Origin: Ramazzottius varieornatus
Taxonomy: Eukaryota > Tardigrada > Eutardigrada > Parachela > Ramazzottiidae
DNA: 64,000 nt
Direction of reading: 5' to 3'
NCBI GenBank assembly: GCA_001949185.1
Contig: BDGG01000002.1
Span: 6,538,772 to 6,602,771 of the forward strand
Both the position numbers and the translations under genes were made by a program. Within the stretch, counting starts at the first letter, position 1, and every line of letters starts with the position of its first letter. This document shows positions 15,481 to 26,424 of the stretch, piece after piece. A model generated the notes under the pieces. That model made no database searches, had not been told where the DNA came from, and saw only the letters and a list, made by a program, of their open reading frames with translations.

Positions 15481-16950
15481 GCTTTCGATTGTCCTTTATC
15501 AGACGGAACAAACTTCTATCGACTGACTTTGTGAATTATCAGGGGCGGAAGTATGACTCGTCCCCTTGGCCTCTGCCGAAGTCAAAATTTTTTCCGACGC
15601 CATACCACAATCTTTTTTATCAACTTATGCACTTATACTAGCACGGAACTCCCGAGATTTTTTGGGAGACATTTCGTTCCATTGCTGCAAGAGCCTGGGA
15701 GAAGAGGGACAATAATCCCGTAACGTTACTTTTCAAACCCACTTCCGAGAGAATTTCTCTGTCTCGCTGGAGAAGGTCCAATGTCTTGAGCAGGTGATAA
15801 TCTGCTAGCAGGAGAATCCTACTATAAAAAGCCTGAATGGGAAATTTCAGTTCTTGTTCCGGCACTTTTGCGGAAGTGTTTTGTTCAGAGTGCACTCCGG
15901 AGCAGCTTGCAACAGTAGTGAGCCCACTCCGTGAATTAATTTCGTTTGTCCAACGGGAAAGTTTCCACAAATAATGTCTGTTCCAAAGGGGACTTGAATA
16001 ACGTTATCGCATTGCTGGATGAAAGAGATTCATAGCGGTCAGGCGTGGCAGGTGGCCATCAAAATGTAATCATGGTTCTCTTTCAGTGCCGACCACGATT
16101 CGAACTTTTCTGTCGTGGTTTGCCTCTGGCAAAACATAACATTTTTCGCTTATAAATCTGCTATAAAGTGCCGGTGTTGTCACGGATAGCAATGCGGTCT
16201 GCTATCAGTTCGTTCTTGTTTGCAATCCGGAAAGGAAAAAAAGGCAAAACGCTGCGTTATTTTCGGGGTGCGCGAAGTAAGTGGGGTACCAAAGTCTCTT
16301 GTTTCTTTTCGCCCTTCTCGTCTTATTTAAATTCACTATGAGACTTTAGGGAGGCTCAACTCTGTCCTGTAAGAATTACACACTAGTTTGGGGAGAATCG
16401 GGTGTGACATGATCGGTCAGTACATTTTCGTTCGCTTTCAATTTCAGTCTTCCGTAAGGGTAACTTTAGAATGAAAAATCCCCAGAACGAAACCGATCAA
16501 CCCGATCCCCCACGGTATGATTGTTAGGTGTTTCATCATCAAACACGGATCTGATTTTATCGGCGGTGCAAGATGCGTTCGTGCCTCGATAAAATTCAAA
16601 CACCGAAATCCTTGAAATTTCACTTATGCATGACTCCGTCGAAAAAAATCCTGATTTACTTCGGAGCTCAGAAACCTGCGTCAATGGAGTGTCAAACAAG
16701 GGACGGGAGTTGGTAGACTGAGAGGAGAAAATGTTTGGAACGAAAGGACGAGGGGGAGCAGTTTTAAGGGGGACAAGTCATACTTCCGCACCTGATATAC
16801 AACAGAACCTTACCAAAAATTGTACAATAACTTTACAACTGTTTTACAATACACGAAACAATCCATCACAAATACTGGCGTACGAGAAGAAATACTGGCA
16901 ACAGTTTCTCACGGGAATCAAGCCCTGGTTTTTAGGTCCGGACATGTTCA
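15481..16950. other. Intergenic, 1.5 kb
   Basis: No gene recognised. A 110-codon minus-strand frame (15638-15970) has helical-looking composition but no splice support or known motif. The right end holds the 3' side of the ABCG8-like gene. Confidence 0.4.
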
Positions 16951-19900
16951 TCAAGAGAGCGCAGTAAGGCTACGGGGTTTCTGTCGTATTATCAAAAACG
17001 CAAGTGCAGCTAGTAAGAGAAGCCCTAGGTCCAAAAGTCCGATCGCCACGAAAACTCTCCATATTTCCTGCGGTAGGTCGGTTCGCGAACTGGACATGGC
17101 CATGAAGCTCAGGGCATCATGCCCGCTTTCCAGTCCGCAGTTAGGGCTACAAGGTGAAAATTCTGAGTATGGAGTCATAGAATCGAATAAGCCCACTTTA
17201 AACAAGAGTTTCGGTACCCGGAAGTGGGAACTCACCTTGTCAATATCGGTAAGCCGCCCACTTGAACCGGTATCTTCTGGCAGTCCAGCCTGTCGATGAC
17301 TTCGAACTCGTTTCTTGTCAGCAGCCGGAAGGCCCATTGCGTCGGGGATATCCATTCGAACCAGCTGAAAACCTTCCACAAATGCGCCAAGTGAACTGGG
17401 TAGCCGCATGTTAGGGCCGACAGGACAGCAAAGATCGTTAACACGATGAACACAGCTATCGGCGATCTGCAGACATACACGAGGAAGCTGGCCAAAGACC
17501 GGCAAGCCAGAACGTGCAAGAACGTTATCCCTATATACATCCCGAACGACCGAAAGTCGTCATCTTGACGTAAGCGTGTCATGAAGTATACGGGTATCAC
17601 GTAGGCAGCTGTCGAGATAGCAGCTAACGGTACTGAGTATATTGCCTACAAATAATAAAAATATCCCACCAATGGAAACACGAAAATCACGTCAAGTGTG
17701 AGAGAAGAATGTCCATACCTTTGATATCAGGTACGCCCCCTTTCGGTAGGTTTGGTCCGACAGATCTTTGTGGAGCCACCGTTTGGACTGCATTTCTGCA
17801 AAAATAGAGGTCGAAAATTTTACTAGCTGCCTGAAGTACAGATGCGAAGCTATCTTTTTACCTCGGTAGATGATGTGGATGATCACCGGCCATATCCCGA
17901 TGGTGAGAATGACGTAGAAGAGTCCAAATCGGTCGTCTGCGGCAGCTTGGTTCCGGTTCAAACCAAAGTAAATTATTCCGATCGTCACAGACATGGCCAC
18001 AGCTTGGACAATTTGGTGTAGTGCGTCAATCAAGTTGTAGGGGAACATGAATATTAAAGCTCTGATCCATATCACAATGACCTGCCAGAACGTGCCGGCA
18101 CGCCATATCTTTGGTGGAAGGGTTCCCGGTTGCGACAGTTCCGACAGGACAGGCTGTCGTTCCGCAAAAACAGACGTCAGGTACTCTATCCTCTGCAGAG
18201 ATTCTTGATGCGCTTCCGTGGTCGTCATATCAATTGAGACGAGATCCACTGGAGAAAAAGATCGTGATGTTTATCGTTTACAGCTTTCGTGGATATTTCG
18301 GAAGTTGTCAAATGAAGTCACGCACATCGTTATCTCATGTGACGCACGTTTTTGTTGTTATTGGCTGGGAATGTGCGCTACTTGGCAAAACGATCTGCGC
18401 GAACCACACAAGTTGCCGACGTCCATTTTGTCATGTGCAAAAATTCGGCATGGCTTACGGTAATAGTCGGCTGGGTTCTTTTGAACCGGACAAGGGTAAT
18501 CGAGCGACTCGAAGTATGGAATGATGTCTCTAGTCCGTCCTGAGAAGATGGTTCTTCCGTTGGAAAGAAGAATTACTAGAGTAAAAGACCGGTATGAAGA
18601 CCATAAATTTTCGTCGTTGATTGGGTCAGGTTGATTTAATTGTCTCTTGAATAAAGAAAATAAAGAAAATTAGGTTGTGACTATGCATTTGAGCGTACCT
18701 CTCGTGAGCATCTCAAGTATTTCACAGGTGGGCGGCTGAATGCTTATGAGAACGATGCGTCCTCGCAACGCCCATTGGCGTAGGTATTCCATTAGGAAAA
18801 ATGTGTCAAAGATATCCATATTTTGGGTTGGTTGCTCTAGCAGAACGAGATCTAAAATAGAGAGATCCAAGTAGCATCACGCACTTTCTGTGACGTATTC
18901 ATGATGGATGATCATTTCATGAGTTCCGGTCATCTATCAAGCAGCTGCTGTAGACCTACCAGGATCAACAACAAGCTGGCATGCAATGTTGAGTCGCTGC
19001 TTCTCCGAGCGTGTAAGTTCACCGACTCTGGTAGCCGCCACATTCGAAAGACCCAAGTCACTGATCAAGGCGTCGATCTGAACAATGAGAAACATAAAAC
19101 ATAATTATTCTGTAATATTTGGGGAGCCGGTAAGTGGAGCGTACAAGATCGTTGTCTTAAGTGACGCACGCTACTGGTCAATAACAATGGAAACGTGCGC
19201 CAATTGAGACAACGTTTCTGTACGCTTCGATTGCCGGCCTCCTGTTTTTGCGTTCGAAATCTCGTTACGAGTAGGTTTTCTGTTAGTCCAGTGGTACTTA
19301 CTCTTCCTGTAGTATCGGTTTTTCGGACCGTTTCTCCAGGTTCGCACAGATGGCTTTGAAACAGCATCGTTTGCTTCAGAGACATGTCAGGGTTGAAGTC
19401 CAAGTTCGCTGCTGCGAAAACTGCTCGGTCCTTTAGCATACTCGGATCAACCTGCGACAGACAAAGAGCCGATATTGAAAATCAAAATGGCGAAGATATA
19501 CATAGGGGGGTTCAACAAGTTTTAAGCTGCGTTCACCCGCAATTCTATGGTCGTTCGATCTCTGCAACGTTTTGCACAGGGTTAGAGCAACTTATGGGCA
19601 ATACTGCAAAATTAGAGCCTAGACTGAGAAGTCATTAGTTGAAACATTTTTCTAAGGTATAACATTTTTCTAAGGTATAAGAAGTCATTAGTTGAAACAT
19701 TTTTCTAAGGTTTTCTAAGGTTTTTTTAGGACTCCAGATTCCTGACGAAATTATGCAGTTTCATTCCCATTGTACGTCAGAGTTTCGCTCCAGCACCGGT
19801 TGAAAGAGGCATCTCTGGTGCCTAGTTTGGGCAGAAGGAAGTCAAGCCGGACCGCTGTCAAGACTCGAGAAAAAAAGTTATACTTCGTACAAAGCAAAAG

Positions 19901-21239
19901 TGCGCAAGTGGAACGGGGTGAATTCATCTGGCGCGCTACCGGATTACCAGCCGGATTTTGATAATTTTTCTGTTTTCCCCACTGCGGTTCTATTTCTGAT
20001 GAGAGTTAGCTTTCACTCTGTACTTCCTTCAAACTCTAGTTTGCTATTTGTCAAAGCGCTAGAAGATCATCTATCCCAGCTATTCGGAAAACAACATTTC
20101 CACCATTGGCGCGGATGGCGAGAGAATTACAAAATCCGCGAGTGTACGAAGAAAATCGGGAAAAAAATTTTGCATCTTTTCTACAAGTTATTTCTACTTT
20201 TGTGCAAGTGCCAGTTAAAAATGTTTAGAGGATATTGATTATAAGAGATGGTCTATCTCTCAAAAGCGTGCTCTGGAAAACAGCACTGTCAGGTGGTCTG
20301 TGCTTTAAAACTTATTTAAACCTCTTATGTATAAGTTAGATGGTGTGGTGGTAAAATTGAACAGCGCAGTGCTTACGTTTACGCCATTGTACGTGATTGC
20401 ACCCTTCAGCGACCTTCCCCATTTTCCACGTCTGTTAATTAAGGCTTTCAACAGGTCACCGCCCTGGTCGTCGGAAGTGGCCATGATTCCCACCAAATCA
20501 CCGGCGTAGGCTTCGAAGGTTACCGCACTAAAACTGTAGTCGTAACTTTTGGCCTTTTCTTTGGTCGTCAAACTGCAAACACAAAACACATCCATCGGCG
20601 AATACAATACATGATAAAAGAGCTCGACAGTCCAACTCATCACGATCGTTTTCTCAACTGGCGCACGGTAGTAGCCAATATCACTGTAAACGTGCGCCAC
20701 TTGGGAAAATTATCTCGTTACCATTCGACGGCAGAAGTCTTACCTAAAGCTGCGAACTTGCAGACTTGGGTAGGAATTTCGAGAAGAATCGGTATTGTTG
20801 AAACCGTTCGTCAGAATGTTGGCGTCATGCCTAAAGCGTCCAGTGGAATATTTTCCGTCGGCGAGAGGAAGGGGAGGAAGTGTGACGTAGGGTCCTCCAT
20901 TGCGGAGATTGTTGTCCGTCGTGTTGTTCCCTTCGTACGCCATCCCGTCTTGAAAATCTTGTGGCACAGTAATCTAGTTAGAAAAAATTGTTTTCAGGGT
21001 GGCATTACAGTTTAGAATGCTTCAGCGAGATAAGACAGACGCAGTATTGATCGTCTGAGGGCCAAAAAGAAAAACTGAACTCACCACAGTTTCACTGACA
21101 GTGGTCCGTCCGTGACCAGCACGTTGTTTAACTGAATCATCCGTAACCCTGGTGCCGATCACTGTTTCTCGCTGAAGGTATTCCGGCTGATGTACGGCTT
21201 GTACCTGCACGGTCCGCGAATCAAGGTTTTCTTCACCGT
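16951..21239 (-). CDS. ABCG8: ABCG8-like half-transporter with a degenerate ATPase domain
   Basis: Eleven minus-strand exons join in phase to about 729 residues: 21239-21085, 20973-20744, 20572-20377, 19451-19302, 19077-18960, 18851-18699, 18575-18459, 18248-17862, 17795-17719, 17645-17236 and 17146-16951. The start codon must lie in an unseen upstream exon. Order is N-terminal extension, nucleotide-binding domain, then a six-helix membrane half, as in ABCG5/8. Strong markers are YPCPVQKNPADYYLDLVSID (ABCG5/8 linker) and a C-terminal RQKP as in ABCG8. Every ATPase motif is altered: the Walker A position reads TSDDQGGDL with no Lys; the Q-loop Gln is Ala; the signature is LTRSE instead of LSGGE; Walker B reads LLEQPT instead of LDEPT; and the switch His is Gln. 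Sterolins normally export sterols as G5/G8 heterodimers. Here a structural or regulatory half is more likely. Introns hold three foldback repeats. Confidence 0.85.
18299..18424. repeat. Foldback (MITE-like) repeat, copy 3 (ABCG8-like intron)
   Basis: Inner arms ATGTGACGCACG and TGTGCGCTACTTGG; the right end reads GTTGCCGACGTCC. The centre contains TTATTGGCTG, the reverse complement of the conserved CAGCCAATAA, so this copy is inverted relative to copy 2. It lies between two coding exons. Confidence 0.7.
19120..19243. repeat. Foldback (MITE-like) repeat, copy 4 (ABCG8-like intron)
   Basis: Left end GGGGAGCCGGTAAG pairs with right end TTGCCGGCCTCCT. Inner arms are TTAAGTGACGCAC and GTGCGCCAATTGAG. 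The centre contains GGTCAATAACAATGG. It lies wholly inside an intron. Confidence 0.7.
19628..19730. repeat. Local direct duplication in ABCG8-like intron
   Basis: A unit beginning GAAGTCATTAGTTGAAACAT occurs at 19628 and again at 19681, with a shorter internal repeat of CATTTTTCTAAGGTATAA between them and TTTTCTAAGG repeated after. This looks like simple slippage or duplication in noncoding DNA. Confidence 0.7.
20620..20735. repeat. Foldback (MITE-like) repeat, copy 5 (ABCG8-like intron)
   Basis: Inner arms TCTCAACTGGCGCAC and GTGCGCCACTTGGGAAAA flank AGTAGCCAATATCACTG. The outer ends are more worn than in other copies, so the boundaries are approximate. Confidence 0.65.
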
Positions 21240-21794
21240 CTGCAAGCAATGACAAACCATCAGATACTACTGGCGCTTAAAATAACAGACTCGTACTGAA
21301 CGGCTGAATATTTCGCGGCACTAAAACCACCGGCTACAAGAAGTAGCATTCCACTGATGGCTCTAGTGGTTGCTCGATATCACATTGCTTCAGGATGATT
21401 CTCCAACACCATGATACGTATTCTGAGCGAAAGAAAGCTTTAACATATGCTTTTAACTGCTTCCGTTTCGAGTCTATATGCGTGGAGCGACTGTAGGAGG
21501 AACCTATATGGCTCTCGAACCGTATCACAGACAAAGTACCTCGCTCAGTTTATTCCGACTCTGTTTTCACCCATCGTATCACCCATCGCGGAGAATCATC
21601 GAGAAGACAATAGATGTAGCAGGAAAGATAACAGGACAAGCAAAAGTATTTAGATATGTCAGTGACGGGCAAAAATTCTTGAAAAGCCGGACCATTAGGA
21701 CCGGAATATAGTTTTCGAAATTAAGAAAGCTTGGTTGGTAAGAGGACATCTAAATATGAATGATGGAGATGTTGTTTTATTTTTCTTTGTGGTC
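21240..21794. other. Upstream side of ABCG8-like gene / 3' side of CaaX gene
   Basis: Should contain the missing first coding exon of the ABCG8-like gene, but no ATG with a phase-1 donor stands out. Nothing else is recognised. Confidence 0.3.
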
Positions 21795-22980
21795 CTAGGA
21801 AATGACGCAGTGTGATTTTTTCTTCTTCTTGCTCGAGACCTTACCTCCATGTCTGTTCCCATGGCCAGCCACGGACTGCGCATACTGCGGGTTCCGGCGT
21901 CTGTCCGACTCCGATCGATGCCTGTACCCTTGGACACTGTTCACATCGAACGTACTCGAACTACTGATGAAGGACCGATACGGGTCCACATGCCGAACAT
22001 CACCTTCACTCGGGAACCTCAGCGGAGGAGCCGTGTCCCTATAGTACTCACCACCGCCACCAGGTCTCGTATCCACTCTCACCAATTCGTTGACTGAGAG
22101 ATGACTTCCGGCCATCCGTCTCGCCCCTCTCACGTCAAGTTCGCTCTTGCTCTTTCTCAGACGAGAATTACGTTCAAATATCTTACTCTTCTCTGACCGA
22201 TCGAGTACTGAAGCGGTACTTCGGATACCGGTACGGTGGCCGGTGGACAGCTTACTGTTTGATCCGTAGACCTTCTGTGTGGGACGGTCTTCAACCAGGT
22301 TAAGGTCTCCGTTGGACCTGTGGAGGGGGACGGACACTCGCGGAAGTCCGAATTTGAGGTAGGTCATGGCGTTGGTGGCATCGAGAAGTTGAGAAGATGA
22401 GGCTACGCTTTCGCGTTTGGCACGATTCAGAATGGCATCGACTTGATGAGGTCGTAGAGCGAAGTTTCCGTAAGGCAGGGCGTTCTTTTTGGGCTGGTCT
22501 CCCAACGCACTGGTCGAGAGTTCTGAGTTAATATTCTGCCTGCGAAAGAGAAGACAAAAGACTGAAATAAGAAATTCCATAAAACTCACCAGCAATGTCC
22601 CCACATTGAAATAATAACTTCCTCACGCAACAAGTAGGAGCAAAATGTTCTAAAAGATAGTTACAGTATTTTATATTTTATACTTGTTTACTTTTGTATT
22701 TTGGTTTGATATCTTGGTTCAATATATTGGTTCAATATTTTGTTTTAGTATACTCGTTAGGAAAAACACCCTGGGAAAATAATCTATCGTGGGTTAGGCA
22801 ATAGGCATAAGATGCTAGGCAGTTAGTACCTGTAAATGCTCCATGCATGAAGGTCTTCCGCTCTCGGACGGCCAGACTCGTTGGAAGGAGGCGGAAAGTA
22901 GCGGCGGTCATCCGTCTCCATTCTTTAGAGTACGGGTTGTTCAGTTTTCTTTGTGTTTGCTCGATGTTCTTCGACGATAG
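21795..22980 (-). CDS. Polybasic CaaX-motif protein (C-terminal exons), unknown family
   Basis: The last exon (22561-21795) gives a Ser/Arg-rich, mostly disordered segment that ends KKKKK-SH-CVIS. That is a polybasic stretch followed by a CaaX box with final Ser, predicted to be farnesylated and membrane-anchored as in K-Ras-type tails. Upstream, 22980-22830 encodes LNNPYSKEWRRMTAATFRLL, and 22649-22590 may be a 60-base optional exon; both fit the reading phase. Further exons must exist upstream: a candidate lies near 23475-23590 with good splice signals but mismatched phase. I do not recognise the family. No GTPase motif is visible in the part seen, so this is not simply a small GTPase tail. 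The alternative is a scaffold or adaptor that uses lipidation. Confidence 0.55.
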
Positions 22981-24828
22981 CTGAAAACAGAATAAAAAAT
23001 ACTGCAGCATCTGGCTACTGTTGGTGTGGCTATAAGCCATGATCATCGCGATGGATCATAAAAGCAGCAGCCATAGCCTCAATACGACTTTGCAAGAAGT
23101 TAGGTTAGAAGCCACTATCTCGTTTCGGAAGATGACGCACATGTACAGACTACCTTGCAAGGACAACGAAGAGCTACACTTGATACTGACAAAGCCATGT
23201 CTGACTCTGACCATTACACAGACCGACAGAAGTTAGGATCACGACGTGGACAAGTCAAGTTCAACAACATTCAAACCAATCTTTGCTCGCCGTCAGACAC
23301 AGTGTAAACAATACAGTAGGAACCGCACTAAAAAGATTACCGGCGTCAATAAGTTTGACACTCAAAATACCATGGCCAGTATGTCCCGCAGTGCATAATG
23401 GGCAAGGCGGTTTTGCGAAGAACCCAGAAGACTCATGAGATCCATACGTAGAAAGAACGTTTCAGAAAGTTGGGCATGCTTGCGCACTTACTTCCGTAAC
23501 CAGGACTCGTCAGGATCCCTAGACTTCGGCTCCGCAAGACGGGAACGGATCGACGTAGTCCAATCCTGAGTGGTATCAGAACTGCCAAAAACAAGGGAAT
23601 AAGATGGATGTAATCCGAGAATAACGCAGAAAAGTTGTATGTGGATCAATTAGCATTCATCTGAGACCAAAATTAGCAGTAGGTGTGTCCCATCGAAGGT
23701 CCGCAAGATCAACAAAGTGACATACAGCACACATTGTGCCATATCTGTCAAGTTTTCAATACACGATGGGTTATTTTTACGGCGATCAATGAGCCGATGG
23801 CCGCTAACAGTTGCCATAAAATCGGAGGCGGACCTTGATGTGTAGTTATTCACGGTAAAAAAAAGAATAAAGTCGAGCTCCCAACAGGTTTTTACTGTAT
23901 GTGAAGTTTTCGCACATACATTAAACCTAATCGACGTCAAAACAGCCGTGAATTCAACCTTTCCATGATTTAATTTAACAAACGTACTGTACGCTTGGTG
24001 CATCTCGGTCATTATGGCATACCTTGCAGCTCAGCAGTACCTCGAGCCTTGCTCGGGCCATGTGACCTTCGCTGAAACCTTTCAAGCAAAGCAGCCATCG
24101 TAACGCTTGGTCACAAGTGCGTGCACGGTCCGGCAACCGGTACAGCTACCGGCACAGCCTCTCTGTATAGTGTAGTCAACGTCGAACTGTAAAAGCAAGA
24201 CAAATTGAACACCTTGTTGTACATATACGTTGCTCGTGAAACGGTCAGATTCGAAAAGCTACTGACACTGTCCGGCAACGCGCTTCGTATGCGGGGAAGT
24301 TGACTGACCACTTCGACCAGTCTCTTGTGAAGTGCCATCTGTCGAAGAAGCTGGCCTTCCGCGTTTTCGCCGCAAACAACGTCGACTCAATTCTGTCGGA
24401 GTGCTCGAAAACTTACCCTGGAATGTTCAAAGGAAGAATTATTCACTGTAAAATTACACAATGCGAAAATCGGACTATTGTTACGGATACAGAACCGAAG
24501 TCCCCGGCTTAAAGACCAGAGATTACATGTTTAAGAATGTCTCATTTGTAGGCCAAATATAGACTAGCTCTTTACCACTTTATCTGTAAGACCCGAAGGC
24601 GTTGAAACACTCACCAGTGCTTTCGGCAACGAACTTCTGTATCCAAATATCATCGGCTATTCCGTGGCGCGAAAAGTAATTCGGAAACACTTCCGGCAGA
24701 GTAAAAGCGTAAAACTTTCTGTAACAGTATCTGCTCGTAATCAATAGCGGTGGTCACTCGTCATATAGGTTGCGCACTACGAAATTCGACATTATCCTAC
24801 CGTAGAGTAGTATTCTTCGCAAAAAGTT
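22981..24828. other. Intergenic and 5' region of CaaX gene; promoter side of the dehydrogenase
   Basis: Contains unresolved upstream exons of the CaaX gene. No other gene is recognised. An ACTTCCGG (ETS-type) site lies near 24688, about 140 bases before the dehydrogenase ATG. Confidence 0.35.
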
Positions 24829-26301
24829 ATGGAGGAGACTGGTGTACACGGGAAGATCATTCTGGTTACGGGAGCGTCGTCCGGTATCGGAGCAGCCACC
24901 TGCCGTCTTCTGGCGTCCAACGGAGCCACTGTGATTGGCGCTGCACGAAGAGAAGACCGTTTGAGGGTAAGTTACGTCAACGAGCGAGTCTGCTGACGAG
25001 CTCGCTAAAGTCTGGCACCCTCTTTCAGGATCTGGAACACGAAATAAACGCGTTGAATCGGGGAAAATTCCACGGTGATGAGCCCAATTAAGCTACTATA
25101 ATGCCTTGTCTACCTGTAATGTTGTTCGGGGCTTCCGCGATGGCCCGTGTGATGTGCACGACTGTCGTCTAATGCTGATCCATCCGTGCAGGAATTAAAT
25201 GTGATCTGACGCGAGAGCAGGATATTGAGGATATGTTTAGAGAAGTCGAGGAGCGATACCATCGTCTGGACTGCTTAATGGCTAACGCTGGTGTCCCGTT
25301 GCAAGGAGCGCTGCTGAACAATCACACCAAAGATTTACAACATATGATGCAGGTAAGATGGTTCTCGAAATGCGCGTTGCCTCTTCTTCCGTCGAGATCC
25401 TAAGAGGAAGACAGAACGAAAGGATTTGAGAGCTAATGGTGAAGAAACTCGAAACGGAAGCGGGAAATTTTTCGAACTGGGCATCATACTATCAGGTTGT
25501 GACATGGTATAACACGGTATAACACGGTATAACACGGTATAACACGGTATTACATGACATGACATCAAGCACGCTCACCCGTTGCTCCTTTTGCTGATAA
25601 AGTCAAAGTCTTCAAAGGGTTTCCGGTGGAGAACCGTTCTAATTTTTCTTCACGTTCTTCGACACATTAGGGATATGCTCTTAGATTTTCAGATGATTCT
25701 GATATCGATGTTACAGGTGAACATTCTGGCAACAGCGATTTGTATTCGGGAAGGTGCACGTTTGATGCAGAAGGTGTCGCCATCAAGCGGCCACATCGTG
25801 ATTGTCGGAAGGTGGGTTCTTCGTCATACATATGTAGCTGTCCGCCACATGCATGATGCGTTCACGAATCTATCCTTTGCAGCGATAATGCTCACAAAAT
25901 TCCCGCAGCTCCCCTGATGCATTTTTACGCTGCCACTAAGTGCGCAGTCCTCGCACTCGCTCAAGGTCTTCGTTTGGAGCTCGTGGGAATCGAAAGCAAA
26001 ATTCGAGTCACGGTAACTGCCTCGACCATCCTTCGCATTTGTGGAATTCTCCAATAACTTTTCACCGTTCTAGCACCTGTCACCCGGTCCGGTTCGGACA
26101 GAAGCAAGTAGCAGCATGTTCCCTAACATGAAGGACCCGCAAGCGGAGCTCTTCGCCAACTATACGCCCTTAGAGTCGGACGACATTGCGAATGCCATCT
26201 TGTACGCCATCTTAGCACCGCCCAACGTAAATGTGAATGAAATCGTGGTGAACCCTATCCAGGGTGACAGTATCCCGCGACCGAAACACCTTTCTGGCTG
26301 A
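24829..26301 (+). CDS. Short-chain dehydrogenase/reductase, DHRS11-like
   Basis: Six exons (24829-24966, 25029-25074, 25192-25352, 25717-25811, 25883-26012, 26074-26301) give 265 residues, the usual length for a classical SDR. The cofactor motif TGASSGIG is at 14-21, NAG at 93-95, the catalytic Ser at about 147, and the active-site pair Tyr162/Lys166 in YAATK. The segment HFYAATKCAVLALAQGLRLEL and the C-terminal EIVVNPIQ strand place it near the DHRS11 branch (NADP-dependent 17-beta/3-keto reductases). All catalytic residues are present, so it should be active; the substrate cannot be told from sequence. Intron 3 holds a short tandem repeat. Confidence 0.92.
25505..25555. repeat. Minisatellite, 10-base unit GGTATAACAC
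   Basis: About five tandem units of GGTATAACAC lie in the third intron of the dehydrogenase, followed by a degenerate ATGACATGACAT run. Confidence 0.9.
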
Positions 26302-26424
26302 TGAAGAAAATTCATTCCAGTTCACGTCCGGTCATGTACAAGTAGTAAAACTCTATTATCAACTACTATCGAATCTCTTCAAGGGAAAGATTTTGGGTAT
26401 TGTGTAAAGAGACCAGCAGCAGGT

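Noticed and set aside
15638-15970. 110-codon minus-strand frame with leucine-rich helical look
   Set aside because: No conserved feature, no splice context, no promoter signal; could be real but unsupported.
24111-24512. Open frames on both strands between the CaaX gene and the dehydrogenase
   Set aside because: Frames are short, conflict with each other, and show no splice continuity.
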